This document shows, one piece after another, positions 32,185 to 39,414 of a stretch of 40,294 nt of DNA. The notes below the pieces were generated by a model. The model saw only the letters and a list, made by a program, of their open reading frames with translations. It was not told the DNA's origin and ran no database searches. The stretch spans positions 1 to 40,294 of the forward strand of contig NZ_FMWL01000023.1 in assembly GCF_900103005.1 (NCBI RefSeq), written 5' to 3'. The position numbers and the translations under genes are program-made. This DNA is from Acidaminobacter hydrogenoformans DSM 2784 (GTDB lineage: Bacteria > Bacillota > Clostridia > Peptostreptococcales > Acidaminobacteraceae). How positions within the stretch are numbered: the first letter of the stretch is position 1; each line of letters opens with the position of its first letter.

Positions 32185-32832
32185 TTATAAAAGTCCGCCG
32201 GTCAAGACTTTGTAAATTTTTTCCTCGTCGTTCTTGAGCTTCTTCGAGGCGCCTTCCACCGCAATTTGGAGCTGCTCAGGGGGTATGACCACCACACCAT
32301 CGGCATCCCCCAGGATGAGATCTCCAGGCCGTACCAGAACACCACCGCAGACAACAGGGACGTTCAGCTCACCGCCGCCGGCCTTGCCGCTGGCCTGTAC
32401 GACCTGGGCCCTCGAAAAAACTGGGAACCCCAGCGCCATATTCTTTTTCCTGTCCCTGATCGCGCCGTCTACGACCACGCCGGCAATGCGTTTTGACATA
32501 GCCTTGATGGTTTTTACGTCCCCCCAGACTGCGAGGTCCATGGTACCGCCTGAGTGAATCACCAGAATGTCGCCTGGCTCTGCGGCTTCAATGGCTTCAA
32601 GCGTCAGGACACCATCCCCGGGCGGGAGCTGGACGGTAAATGCGCGGCCAATAATTTTCGTGTTCAGGTCGAGGGGTTTGATGCCGGCGTCCATGACGCC
32701 TTTGCCTTTAAGGGCATCTGAAATTTCTGTGGTGCCAAAAAGCTTGAATTCTGAATAGGTCTCACTGGTTTCAAAATATTGCCGGTACTGAGTGATCAGT
32801 GACTGTTCGAGAACTTCAATTTCATCTTTCAT
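32185..32832 (-). CDS. RraA-family aldolase/decarboxylase
   Basis: 215 residues from the ATG at 32832, with AAGGGAGG eleven bases upstream; a GTG start at 32874 would add 14 residues. Typical RraA/HMG-CHA aldolase elements are ISDALKGKGVMDAGIKPL, GDGVLTLEAIEAAEPGDILVIHSGG, then AVWGDVKT, VVVDGAIRDRKK (the Arg-Asp pair that binds substrate and metal) and DADGVVVIPPEQ. Enzymes of this fold cleave 4-hydroxy-4-methyl- or 4-carboxy-4-hydroxy-2-oxo acids to pyruvate, or decarboxylate oxaloacetate; others (RraA proper) inhibit RNase E. The catabolic setting favours the enzyme role. It follows the aconitase gene by 66 bases. Confidence 0.85.
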   Translation of the reverse strand: MKDEIEVLEQSLITQYRQYFETSETYSEFKLFGTTEISDALKGKGVMDAGIKPLDLNTKIIGRAFTVQLPPGDGVLTLEAIEAAEPGDILVIHSGGTMDLAVWGDVKTIKAMSKRIAGVVVDGAIRDRKKNMALGFPVFSRAQVVQASGKAGGGELNVPVVCGGVLVRPGDLILGDADGVVVIPPEQLQIAVEGASKKLKNDEEKIYKVLTGGLL

Positions 32833-32898
32833 TAAAATAGCATCCTCCCTTGGGATCACTGCCGGACTCACCACTCTGCCAACTCAAAACACCGCAGC

Positions 32899-34824
32899 CT
32901 ATTTCGCGTTTTTCTTCTTCAGCATGTTGACTACGCCGCCCTGACGAATGGCGTCAAGGTCTGCTTGAAAGAGTGGTGTCTTCAGCGCATAAGTCTCATT
33001 TTTGGTGAGGTTGCGTACAAAGACATCTTCGCCTTCCTTGAGGTCAAAATGGTCGAGCTTTAAGGTGTCGCCTTGTGAGATAGCCTCATAATCACTGTCA
33101 TTTTTGAAGACCAGCGGCAGGATCCCCCAGTTGACCATGTTGGCAAGGTGGAGCCGCGCAAAGCCCTTGGCCATGACGACACTGATGCCAAGGTATCTCG
33201 GAATGATGGCCGCCTGCTCCCGGCTGGAGCCTTGACCATAGTTGTGGCCCGCGACTATGATTGAAGTTTTGGCGTCCATGGCCCTTTGGGCAAAGGTCGG
33301 GTCGACAACCTGGAAGGAATATTTGGAGATCTCCGGTATATTGGAGCGGATGGGCAGGTAAAGCGCCCCTGCGGGACAAATGAAATCTGTGGAGATGTCA
33401 TCCCCCAGCTTAATGCTGACTGGAGCTTCCATACTTTCAGGGAGATCTGAAAGCTCAGGGATAGGCTTAATGTTTGGACCTTTTCTGACGACTTGCTCCG
33501 GATTGTTTTCCGGCATAATGAAAATACTCTTGTCACTGATATATTTTTCAGGGACTTCAAACTCTGGGTAAGTTTTGCCAAGCGCCCTTGGATCCGTAAT
33601 AACACCAGTGATGGCTGAAGCGGCGGCCGTTTCTGGCGCAACAAGGTAGACTTGATCATCCTTTGTGCCAGATCTGCCTTTAAAATTCCTTGGCGTCGTC
33701 CTCAGAGAGACGCCGCCGCTTGGAGGCGCGAAGCCGCAGCCATTGCAGCCGCCGCAAACAGGCTCGAAAATCCGGGCGCCGGTGGCGACAATTTTTTCAT
33801 ACGCCCCGCGCTTCACGATCTCCCGGATCACTGTGCGGGTAGAAGGATAGACGCCAAGCACCACATCTCTGTGAATGGTCTCCCCTTCCAAAATACTGGC
33901 GACACTGAGCAGGTCCTGAACTGAAGTATTGGTGCAGGAACCAATCATGACCTGATCGATTTTGAGGCCCGCGACTTCACTGACTTTCACAACTTTGTCC
34001 GGCTGTGAAGGCAGCGCAATCAGAGGCTCAAGGGTGCTGAGGTCAATCTCGATCACCTCGTCATAGACTGCATCCGGGTCAGCTTCCAGCGAAAGGAAAT
34101 CTGCTTCCCGCTCAAAGGCCTTCAGCCATTTCTGAGTGTTTTCATCACTTGGAAATATTGAAGTTGTGGCCCCCGTCTCCGCGCCCATGTTGGTGATAAT
34201 GGACCGCTCCGCAACGTTCAGCGTCTTTACGCCGTCACCGCTGTACTCAAAGACCTTGCCAATGCCGCCTTTGACGCTGACACGTCTGAGAAGCTCAAGA
34301 ATGATGTTCTTTGCAGAAACAAAAGGCTGAAGTTTGCCCGTCAGCCTGACATTGACAATTTTGGGCATAGTCATGTAGAACGGCTCGCCCGCTATGGCCA
34401 TGGCGTTGTCAAAGCCCCCGACACCAACAGAAAACGAGCCCACACCGCCCGCTGCGACTGTATGGGAATCCCCGCCTATCAGTACTTTACCCGGTGCGGA
34501 AAAATGCTCAAGGTGCAGGTGATGGCAAATGCCGTTGCCACTCCGCGCAGTGATAATGCCAAGCTTTGATGTCATGTCCAGGATAAAGCTGTGATCATCC
34601 GCATTTTTGAAGTCCGACTGCAGCATGTTGTGGTCTATGTACTGGACGGCTGTGGCAACCTTTTTTTGTTTTAGCCCAATGGCCTCCAACACCAAATAGG
34701 ACATGACGCCATTTAGATCGTGCGTCAGCGTTTGATCTGCTTTGATGCCAATACGGGTACCCCGGACGAGCTCACCCTCGACCAGCGCCCGTGATAATAT
34801 TTTTTCAGTTATGGTCATTCCCAT
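32899..34824 (-). CDS. Aconitase-family hydratase/isomerase (aconitate or isopropylmalate/homoaconitate type)
   Basis: 641 residues: the large and swivel domains in one chain, as in clostridial aconitases. Landmarks are QTLTHD (about residue 32), GGDSHTVAAGGVGSFSVGVGG, GSCTNTS with the first iron-sulphur Cys (about 295), CGGCNGC with the other two (about 356-359) and YGQGSSREQAAIIPRY in the swivel domain. The usual CGPCxG is CGGCNG here, a small departure that may affect the cluster site. It isomerises a beta- to an alpha-hydroxy tri- or dicarboxylate through a cis-ene intermediate; citrate is the default guess. The start has GAGGTGAT upstream. It heads the operon from a promoter with a LysR-type dyad. 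Confidence 0.88.
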   Translation of the reverse strand: MGMTITEKILSRALVEGELVRGTRIGIKADQTLTHDLNGVMSYLVLEAIGLKQKKVATAVQYIDHNMLQSDFKNADDHSFILDMTSKLGIITARSGNGICHHLHLEHFSAPGKVLIGGDSHTVAAGGVGSFSVGVGGFDNAMAIAGEPFYMTMPKIVNVRLTGKLQPFVSAKNIILELLRRVSVKGGIGKVFEYSGDGVKTLNVAERSIITNMGAETGATTSIFPSDENTQKWLKAFEREADFLSLEADPDAVYDEVIEIDLSTLEPLIALPSQPDKVVKVSEVAGLKIDQVMIGSCTNTSVQDLLSVASILEGETIHRDVVLGVYPSTRTVIREIVKRGAYEKIVATGARIFEPVCGGCNGCGFAPPSGGVSLRTTPRNFKGRSGTKDDQVYLVAPETAAASAITGVITDPRALGKTYPEFEVPEKYISDKSIFIMPENNPEQVVRKGPNIKPIPELSDLPESMEAPVSIKLGDDISTDFICPAGALYLPIRSNIPEISKYSFQVVDPTFAQRAMDAKTSIIVAGHNYGQGSSREQAAIIPRYLGISVVMAKGFARLHLANMVNWGILPLVFKNDSDYEAISQGDTLKLDHFDLKEGEDVFVRNLTKNETYALKTPLFQADLDAIRQGGVVNMLKKKNAK

Positions 34825-34874
34825 AGGATCACCTCATAGAGTATTTTCTGAAAATTTGAACTTTGGCACACTTC

Positions 34875-34941
34875 ATTATAACGCTAATAAAATCTTAGGT
34901 ACAATAACTATGACGCATAAGGTTATAACTCAAGGTTATAA
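34875..34941 (-). promoter_or_regulatory. Promoter of the aconitase operon with a LysR (CcpC-like) operator
   Basis: On the minus strand TTGTAC (34899-34904) and TATAAT (34875-34880) are 18 bases apart. The perfect dyad TTATAAC-N5-GTTATAA (34923-34941) is centred about 64 bases before the predicted start, the place where LysR-type activators bind. It contains T-N11-A and ATAA-N7-TTAT. The same motif lies in the lactonase-LysR gap. Confidence 0.75.
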
Positions 34942-34965
34942 GTCGTGAAAGCCCTGCGAATAAGG

Positions 34966-35008
34966 AGAGATTAAGCTTATGGAACCATCGGCCAAAAGCT
35001 TAATCTCT
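34966..35008 (-). terminator. Hairpin after the isocitrate-dehydrogenase-like gene
   Basis: AGAGATTAAGCTT (34966-34978) pairs perfectly with AAGCTTAATCTCT (34996-35008); a CCATCGGCC copy of the dispersed element lies in the loop. It begins 64 bases after the stop of the dehydrogenase gene. There is no T-run, so it may be a weak terminator or an mRNA end. Confidence 0.55.
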
Positions 35009-35071
35009 AAGGGGAACTGTTATGGAGGACTTTCAGATCAGGCTCGTGGCAAAGGCAGTGCGCCGCACCTG

Positions 35072-36232
35072 TTAGAGCTTTGCCAGCGTTTCCAGGACAT
35101 AGTCAGCGTACTGAGCAGTGGAGGCGTCTTCCCGGAAGCTGGTGATGACAATTTTTTTCTCTTCGAACCCGCAAATATCAAGAGCTCTAACAAGCTTTGC
35201 CGATTGTTCCAAATACCCCACATGGGACAGCAACATGGCAGCCGCCCTCAGCACACTGCTTGGGTCAGCGTAGTCACCCCTGTTATTTTCAATAAGAAAA
35301 GGCGCAGTGCCATGAATGGCTTCAAAGACCGCGTACTTGGTGCCAATATTGGCCGCTCCGGCAGTGCCCAGCCCCCCTTGAAGTTCCGCAGCAATATCTG
35401 TGATGATGTCACCGTAGAGATTCGGCAGGACGAAGACCTGAAGCCCTTTATTGAATTCAGGGTCGGCGAGCTTGGCAGCGGTAACATCCACGAGCTTTTC
35501 CACCATCTGTATGCCTGGATAGTCTTCCGCGACACGCTTGCAGGCATGGATAAAGTTGCCGTCAGAGAGCTTGACAATATTGGCCTTGGTTACAACGGTA
35601 ACATTGGATTTGTTGTTGTTCTTCGCAAATTCAAAGGCAGCCTTGGCGATGCGCTCAGAACCTTGGCGTGTCTCGACCACGAAGTCCACTGCTATGTCCT
35701 TATTAACCTGAATGCCTTTGCTGCCCCATATGTAGGCGCCTTCTATATTTTCCCTGTAAAAAGTCCAGTCAATGCCCTTTTCAGGCATAGTTACCGGCCG
35801 GACATTGGCAAAGAGATCAAGCTCCCTGCGCAGGGTCGCGTTGGCGCTTGGCAGGTTTGGCCAAGGGTCGGAGGCTCTTGGGGTCATGGTTGGCCCCTTT
35901 AAAACGACATGGCACTTCTTGATTTCCTGAAGTACGTCCTCTGGAACAGACTGAAGCAGCGCGGCACGGTTTTCAATGGTCAGCCCTTCAATTTTTCTCA
36001 GCTCAACACGTCCTGAGGTGATTTCATCACCAAGAAGTACCTTAAGCACGCGCTCCGCTTGCTCAATGATTATGGGGCCAATGCCATCCCCTGGCACAAT
36101 GCCTATAATGATTTTTTCCAAGGCCTTGAAGTCAGTGAATTCCATTTTTTCACCCATCTTTTCGACTCTTTTGAATTCTGTCTCAACGAGCTTTGCAAAT
36201 TTTTCCATAGCGTTTTGAACTTCCTGCATCAC
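35072..36232 (-). CDS. Isocitrate/isopropylmalate dehydrogenase family protein
   Basis: 386 residues (GTG at 36232 or ATG at 36229, both behind GGAGGAG). The beta-decarboxylating dehydrogenase fold is clear: IIGIVPGDGIGP, the substrate loop SANATLRRELDLFANVRPV, YRENIEGAYIWG, the lysine in TKANIVKLSDGNF, NLYGDIITDIAAELQGGLGTAGAANIG and the cofactor loop AIHGTAPF. Family members oxidise and decarboxylate isocitrate, isopropylmalate, homoisocitrate or tartrate-type acids with NAD or NADP. The substrate loop resembles NAD-isocitrate dehydrogenases (SLNxxLRxxxDLFANVRP). It follows the lactonase gene by 124 bases. A N-terminal extension of about 35 residues is not found in most members. Confidence 0.87.
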   Translation of the reverse strand: MMQEVQNAMEKFAKLVETEFKRVEKMGEKMEFTDFKALEKIIIGIVPGDGIGPIIIEQAERVLKVLLGDEITSGRVELRKIEGLTIENRAALLQSVPEDVLQEIKKCHVVLKGPTMTPRASDPWPNLPSANATLRRELDLFANVRPVTMPEKGIDWTFYRENIEGAYIWGSKGIQVNKDIAVDFVVETRQGSERIAKAAFEFAKNNNKSNVTVVTKANIVKLSDGNFIHACKRVAEDYPGIQMVEKLVDVTAAKLADPEFNKGLQVFVLPNLYGDIITDIAAELQGGLGTAGAANIGTKYAVFEAIHGTAPFLIENNRGDYADPSSVLRAAAMLLSHVGYLEQSAKLVRALDICGFEEKKIVITSFREDASTAQYADYVLETLAKL

Positions 36233-36356
36233 TTCTTCTCCTCCAGCCTCGTTTCATTCGTTGTGACAACATTTGTCCAACAGTGTTCTTTCCTGGCAGT
36301 GCTATGCTTAGACAGACTAAGGTGCAAATCGTCTTATGCAGCAGGCTTGAAACTTC

Positions 36357-37421
36357 TTATTTGGATCCAAAGCGCCTGAAAATAACGCACACTGGACTTT
36401 CCGTGCGGACCGTCTGACCCGTGAAAGTCAGTTCCCCTGAATTAGAGTTTATTTGAAAAAACTGCAGTGTATCACTATCCTCATTGGCAACAATGAGCTG
36501 GTTTCCCTCCGGGTTGAAGGTCGCGAAACGTGGAGTTTTTCCCATGCAGGAGGTATTGCTCAAACATTTGAGATAACCCGTGTTTGCGTCCACTGCAAAC
36601 ACGGTGAGGCTATCGTGAATGCGATTTGTTGTAATCAGGTATTTGCCGCTGGAATGGATCAGAACCGCACTGGCTTGACCCTCTCCCACGTACCATTCGG
36701 GCAGTGTGGAGAGTATTTGTCTGGGTTCAAGTCGGCCGGTGGCGCTGTCAAAGCTGTAGTAAACAACAGAGTTGTCCTTTTCGTTGATCCCGTAAACGTA
36801 ACGGTTGTTGGGATGAACCGCGACGTGACGGGCCTCGTCCAGCTCCCGAGTCCTATGGCTGTACCTGTGCTCCAGCGCTCCGTCCGGCTGAGCTTCAAAG
36901 ACATTGATTTCCGAGTAGCCTATGCCGCGTCCCTGTGCCGGTACGAACAAGTAAGCCATCTCTTGATCCCACAGGCATTGATGGGCATGGGATACGCCGC
37001 CTTCAAAGCGTCCTGGAAGCTTAGCGGTATGTATGGGTTCACTAAGGCCGCCGTCATCCCGGCGTCTCAGCGTATAAACTGCGCCTCCCTGAAGACAGGC
37101 CACATAGAGAAACTGATTGGATTTGTCCACCGTAAGGAAGACGGGGTTTTTTCCAACTGTATCAATGGTATTGATCAAACTCAATTCGCCTGATTCATTT
37201 GAAATTTTAAAGGCACTGACCGAGGTCATATCACCATGAACACAGTAAAGGTAGTCTTCATTTTGGTCAAAGCAAAGATAGGAGGGGTTTTCGAATTCTG
37301 ACAGAAGCTGCTTTTCTGTCCAATTGCCGGTTGCACTGTTTACATCGTAAACCTTGAGTCCCAGGCCTCTGGCGTTACGTTCTTTGGTTGTTCTGCAGCC
37401 TATGTAGGCAGTCGTTTTCAT
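36357..37421 (-). CDS. Lactonase-family beta-propeller protein (YbhE/Pgl type)
   Basis: 354 residues of the seven-bladed propeller family COG2706, with recurring blades such as NPSYLCFDQNEDYLYCVHG, NPVFLTVDKSNQFLYVACL, ARHVAVHPNNRYVYGINE, ASAVLIHSSGKYLITTNR and TPRFATFNPEGNQLIVANE. HAHQCLW and EAR-HVAVHP fit the active-site face. Members include 6-phosphogluconolactonase and carboxymuconate lactonising enzyme. There is no signal peptide, so it is cytoplasmic. The ribosome binding site is GAGGAGA. It is divergent from the LysR gene and shares a regulatory gap with it. In this locus it may open or form a lactone of the imported acid, as inference. Confidence 0.85.
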   Translation of the reverse strand: MKTTAYIGCRTTKERNARGLGLKVYDVNSATGNWTEKQLLSEFENPSYLCFDQNEDYLYCVHGDMTSVSAFKISNESGELSLINTIDTVGKNPVFLTVDKSNQFLYVACLQGGAVYTLRRRDDGGLSEPIHTAKLPGRFEGGVSHAHQCLWDQEMAYLFVPAQGRGIGYSEINVFEAQPDGALEHRYSHRTRELDEARHVAVHPNNRYVYGINEKDNSVVYYSFDSATGRLEPRQILSTLPEWYVGEGQASAVLIHSSGKYLITTNRIHDSLTVFAVDANTGYLKCLSNTSCMGKTPRFATFNPEGNQLIVANEDSDTLQFFQINSNSGELTFTGQTVRTESPVCVIFRRFGSK

Positions 37422-37477
37422 GGTGGGGTCTCCTCATAGTTCCTATCTGAGTGTGGCTTGCGTTTGACGTTGCTTGT

Positions 37478-37543
37478 AGTATAACCTTGCAATTGAAATG
37501 TGTAAAATATCAGGATATAATACACCTATAACTTAAAGTTATA
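37478..37543. promoter_or_regulatory. Divergent lactonase and LysR promoters sharing one CcpC-like operator
   Basis: Plus strand: TTGAAA (37493-37498) and TATAAT (37516-37521), 17 bases apart, serve the LysR gene. Minus strand: TTTACA (37501-37506) and TATACT (37478-37483), 17 bases apart, serve the lactonase gene. The dyad TATAAC-N5-GTTATA (37527-37543) covers the LysR start site and is centred 54.5 bases from the centre of the lactonase -10 box, the same distance as at the aconitase promoter. This is the classic LysR layout: autorepression and divergent activation. Confidence 0.78.
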
Positions 37544-37577
37544 AACATTGATCCTCCGCTGTGAAAGGATGATGCAC

Positions 37578-38489
37578 ATGCGCCTGGAAGATTTTAAATA
37601 CGTTTCTGAAATCGCAAAGCACGGCAGTTTTTCAAAGGCATCCAAAACGCTCTTTGTCAGTCAGCCCGCTTTAAGCAAAGCTGTCATCAAACTCGAAAAT
37701 GAGCTTGGCATTGAGCTTTTTAAACGCGACAAAACTTCCGTCATTTTAACCGCTGCCGGAGAGCTTTTCTTAAATGAAGGCAATAAAGTCATAGAAATCA
37801 CGAACAATTTGATCCAAGAGATGAATGCCTTGTCACTAACCAATGAGAGTACACTGAGAATAGGTTCTTCCCAGTTTTACATAAAGTATTTTTTTCCACA
37901 TATCATTCCATACTTCAATAAAAAGTATCCCAACATCAATATAAAGATCACCGAAGGCGTTTCAAGCTTAACAGAGCAATATTTGTTGGATGCAGACCTT
38001 GATTTGGCCATTGTCCCGTTGCCTTTAAGCTCACCAAAGCTTGACTATACCACCATCTATGAAGAGACTTTTCAACTCGCCTACTGCAGCTCCAACGAAG
38101 ATCAGGACCACCTCTATCGTCAAGCAACCACAAATGGCTGCTTTGACTTATCCTATTTCCAAGACGAGCCCTTCATCCTGCTCAAACATGGCTTTAAAAT
38201 GCGAAAGCTCTCAGAATCTATTTTTGAAAGCTATGGCTTTCAGCCTAAAGTCGTCTTTGAAACAGAAAACTATGACACCATCAATTCCTTGATCAGCAAT
38301 AATTACGGTGTTTCAATACTGCCGTCTTTTATCACCAAATATGACAATGTGAGCTATGTCAAGCTGGACTGTGAAAGCTCCCGCCGGCATATTGTCGCGA
38401 CCTATTTGAAGTCCAGCGCAGGGAACAAAATCATCAATGAGTTTATCAAGTGTCTGCAGACGGTCCTTCAAGAGAATCTGGAAGCATAG
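37578..38489 (+). CDS. LysR-type transcriptional regulator, probable regulator of the catabolic locus (CcpC-like site)
   Basis: 303 residues from the ATG at 37578, which has AAAGGA eight bases upstream. Residues 1-60 are the winged helix (MRLEDFKYVSEIAKHGSFSKASKTLFVSQPALSKAVIKLENELGIELFKRD); the rest is the periplasmic-binding-like co-inducer domain (about 88-300). It is divergent from the lactonase gene. In Bacillus the LysR-type regulator CcpC binds ATAA-N7-TTAT dyads at citrate synthase and aconitase genes and responds to citrate; the same kind of dyad occurs at three promoters here. Whether this protein is an orthologue of CcpC is not decided by the sequence alone. A strong terminator follows. 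Confidence 0.9.
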   Translation: MRLEDFKYVSEIAKHGSFSKASKTLFVSQPALSKAVIKLENELGIELFKRDKTSVILTAAGELFLNEGNKVIEITNNLIQEMNALSLTNESTLRIGSSQFYIKYFFPHIIPYFNKKYPNINIKITEGVSSLTEQYLLDADLDLAIVPLPLSSPKLDYTTIYEETFQLAYCSSNEDQDHLYRQATTNGCFDLSYFQDEPFILLKHGFKMRKLSESIFESYGFQPKVVFETENYDTINSLISNNYGVSILPSFITKYDNVSYVKLDCESSRRHIVATYLKSSAGNKIINEFIKCLQTVLQENLEA

Positions 38490-38493
38490 AAAA

Positions 38494-38540
38494 AGCGCGA
38501 ACGCGAGAGGATGCTCAGGCGTTCGCGCTGCTGCGCTTTT
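38494..38540 (+). terminator. Rho-independent terminator of the LysR gene
   Basis: AGCGCGAACGC (38494-38504) pairs perfectly with GCGTTCGCGCT (38519-38529), followed by GCTGCGCTTTT. It lies five bases after the stop. A further CCATCGGC copy of the dispersed element follows at 38571-38578. Confidence 0.75.
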
Positions 38541-38604
38541 GGGGAATGGTGGGTTTGTGGTGAATGGGACCATCGGCAAAAGCATTTGGTTTTAAGGTAA
38601 GGGC

Positions 38605-39135
38605 TCAGGCGTCGAGCGGACAGGACTCCGCATGCTTCTTGAAATTGTCGAGAATGGCTTGCCAGCCTTGCTGCTGGAGCTCAAGGGAATTTTGGCTTTC
38701 CGCTTCGAAGACCTCAATCACCTCTGTAAAAGTGCCACGGTCGACAAAGTCAACAACGACCCGGCGGTCGCCAATGGTATAAGCGAGCTGGTGATTAGGG
38801 GCTACAACGTCGAAGGTGCCTTCAAAGTCAAAGGCGGCGCTTCCGTCTTTGGCTGCCATTCGGTAGCTGAAGGCTCCGCCGGGCTCCAGGGTGCTTGAAG
38901 CGGCTGGACAGTGCCAGTCCTCGGAGGCGAAATTCCAGTGCAGGATGTGCTCAGGGGAAGTGAAACAGTGCCAGACTGCATCTGCTGGGCGGTCCACGGT
39001 AACTTTAACTGTGAGGACGGGCTTGGTTGAGTCGTCAAACTGGGAAACTTGAGGGGCTGCTTGTAGGGCATCCTGAGGGTTTTTTTGATCTCTTCGCTTA
39101 CGCTTTTCTTGTTTTGGGGTATTGACGCCGTTCAA
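38605..39135 (-). CDS. SRPBCC/AHSA1 domain protein
   Basis: 176 residues. The START-like SRPBCC fold covers about 38-170 (TVKVTVDRPADAVWHCFTSPEHILHWNFASEDWHCPAASSTLEPGGAFSYRMAAKDGSAAFDFEGTFDVVAPNHQLAYTIGD, the AHSA1 pattern, shown here only by its key VWxxFTxPEHIxxWN element). A polar, basic N-terminal tail of about 38 residues is unusual. The start appears to be TTG (39135) with AGGTGAT three bases upstream; no in-frame ATG lies before the domain. The function of such proteins in bacteria is usually unknown. A near-perfect Fur box lies about 60 bases upstream. Confidence 0.78.
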   Translation of the reverse strand: MNGVNTPKQEKRKRRDQKNPQDALQAAPQVSQFDDSTKPVLTVKVTVDRPADAVWHCFTSPEHILHWNFASEDWHCPAASSTLEPGGAFSYRMAAKDGSAAFDFEGTFDVVAPNHQLAYTIGDRRVVVDFVDRGTFTEVIEVFEAESQNSLELQQQGWQAILDNFKKHAESCPLDA

Positions 39136-39189
39136 GGGATCACCTGCTTTCTATTTGCTTTCTATTAAGGTAAGTTTGCGCTTTTGATT

Positions 39190-39204
39190 TGATAATCATT
39201 CTCA
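39190..39204. promoter_or_regulatory. Fur-box-like site
   Basis: TGATAAT-C-ATTCTCA matches 13 of 14 positions of the Fur 7-1-7 consensus TGATAAT-N-ATTATCA. On the minus strand it lies just downstream of a weak promoter (TTTACA 39231-39236, TATAAC 39210-39215, 15 bases apart), and 55-70 bases before the SRPBCC start. The rest of 39136-39340 holds no other gene. Confidence 0.55.
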
Positions 39205-39340
39205 TTAGAGTTATACCCTCGTGCGCTCGCTGTAAATCATATTCGTGTGTCCATCATGGAAGCTGCTGTTGGCAAATTCCTCACTGTGGTGAGTCCCTGT
39301 TTTTCCAGCACAAGGGCACGACTGACCTTTTTAGCAACAA

Positions 39341-39380
39341 AAAACCAAGGCCTCTTCTTTATTTGAGAAGCCTTGGTTTT
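39341..39380. terminator. Terminator of the aminotransferase gene (bidirectional)
   Basis: AAAACCAAGGC on the left and GCCTTGGTTTT on the right form a strong stem with a small bulge (39341-39380). On the minus strand T-rich sequence follows. It lies 34 bases after the aminotransferase stop. Confidence 0.85.
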
Positions 39381-39414
39381 ATTATTTGTTCAGCTAAGGC
39401 TTTAGCTTAAAGCT

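Noticed and set aside
32290..32300. Further copy of the dispersed element in the rraA-like gene
   Set aside because: CCATCGGCATC encodes the conserved DADG motif of the RraA family, so it is coding sequence.
36290..36310. Sigma-54 promoter (GG-N10-GC) on the plus strand
   Set aside because: It reads into the 3' end of the minus-strand lactonase gene, has no gene downstream, and matches only the minimal signature.
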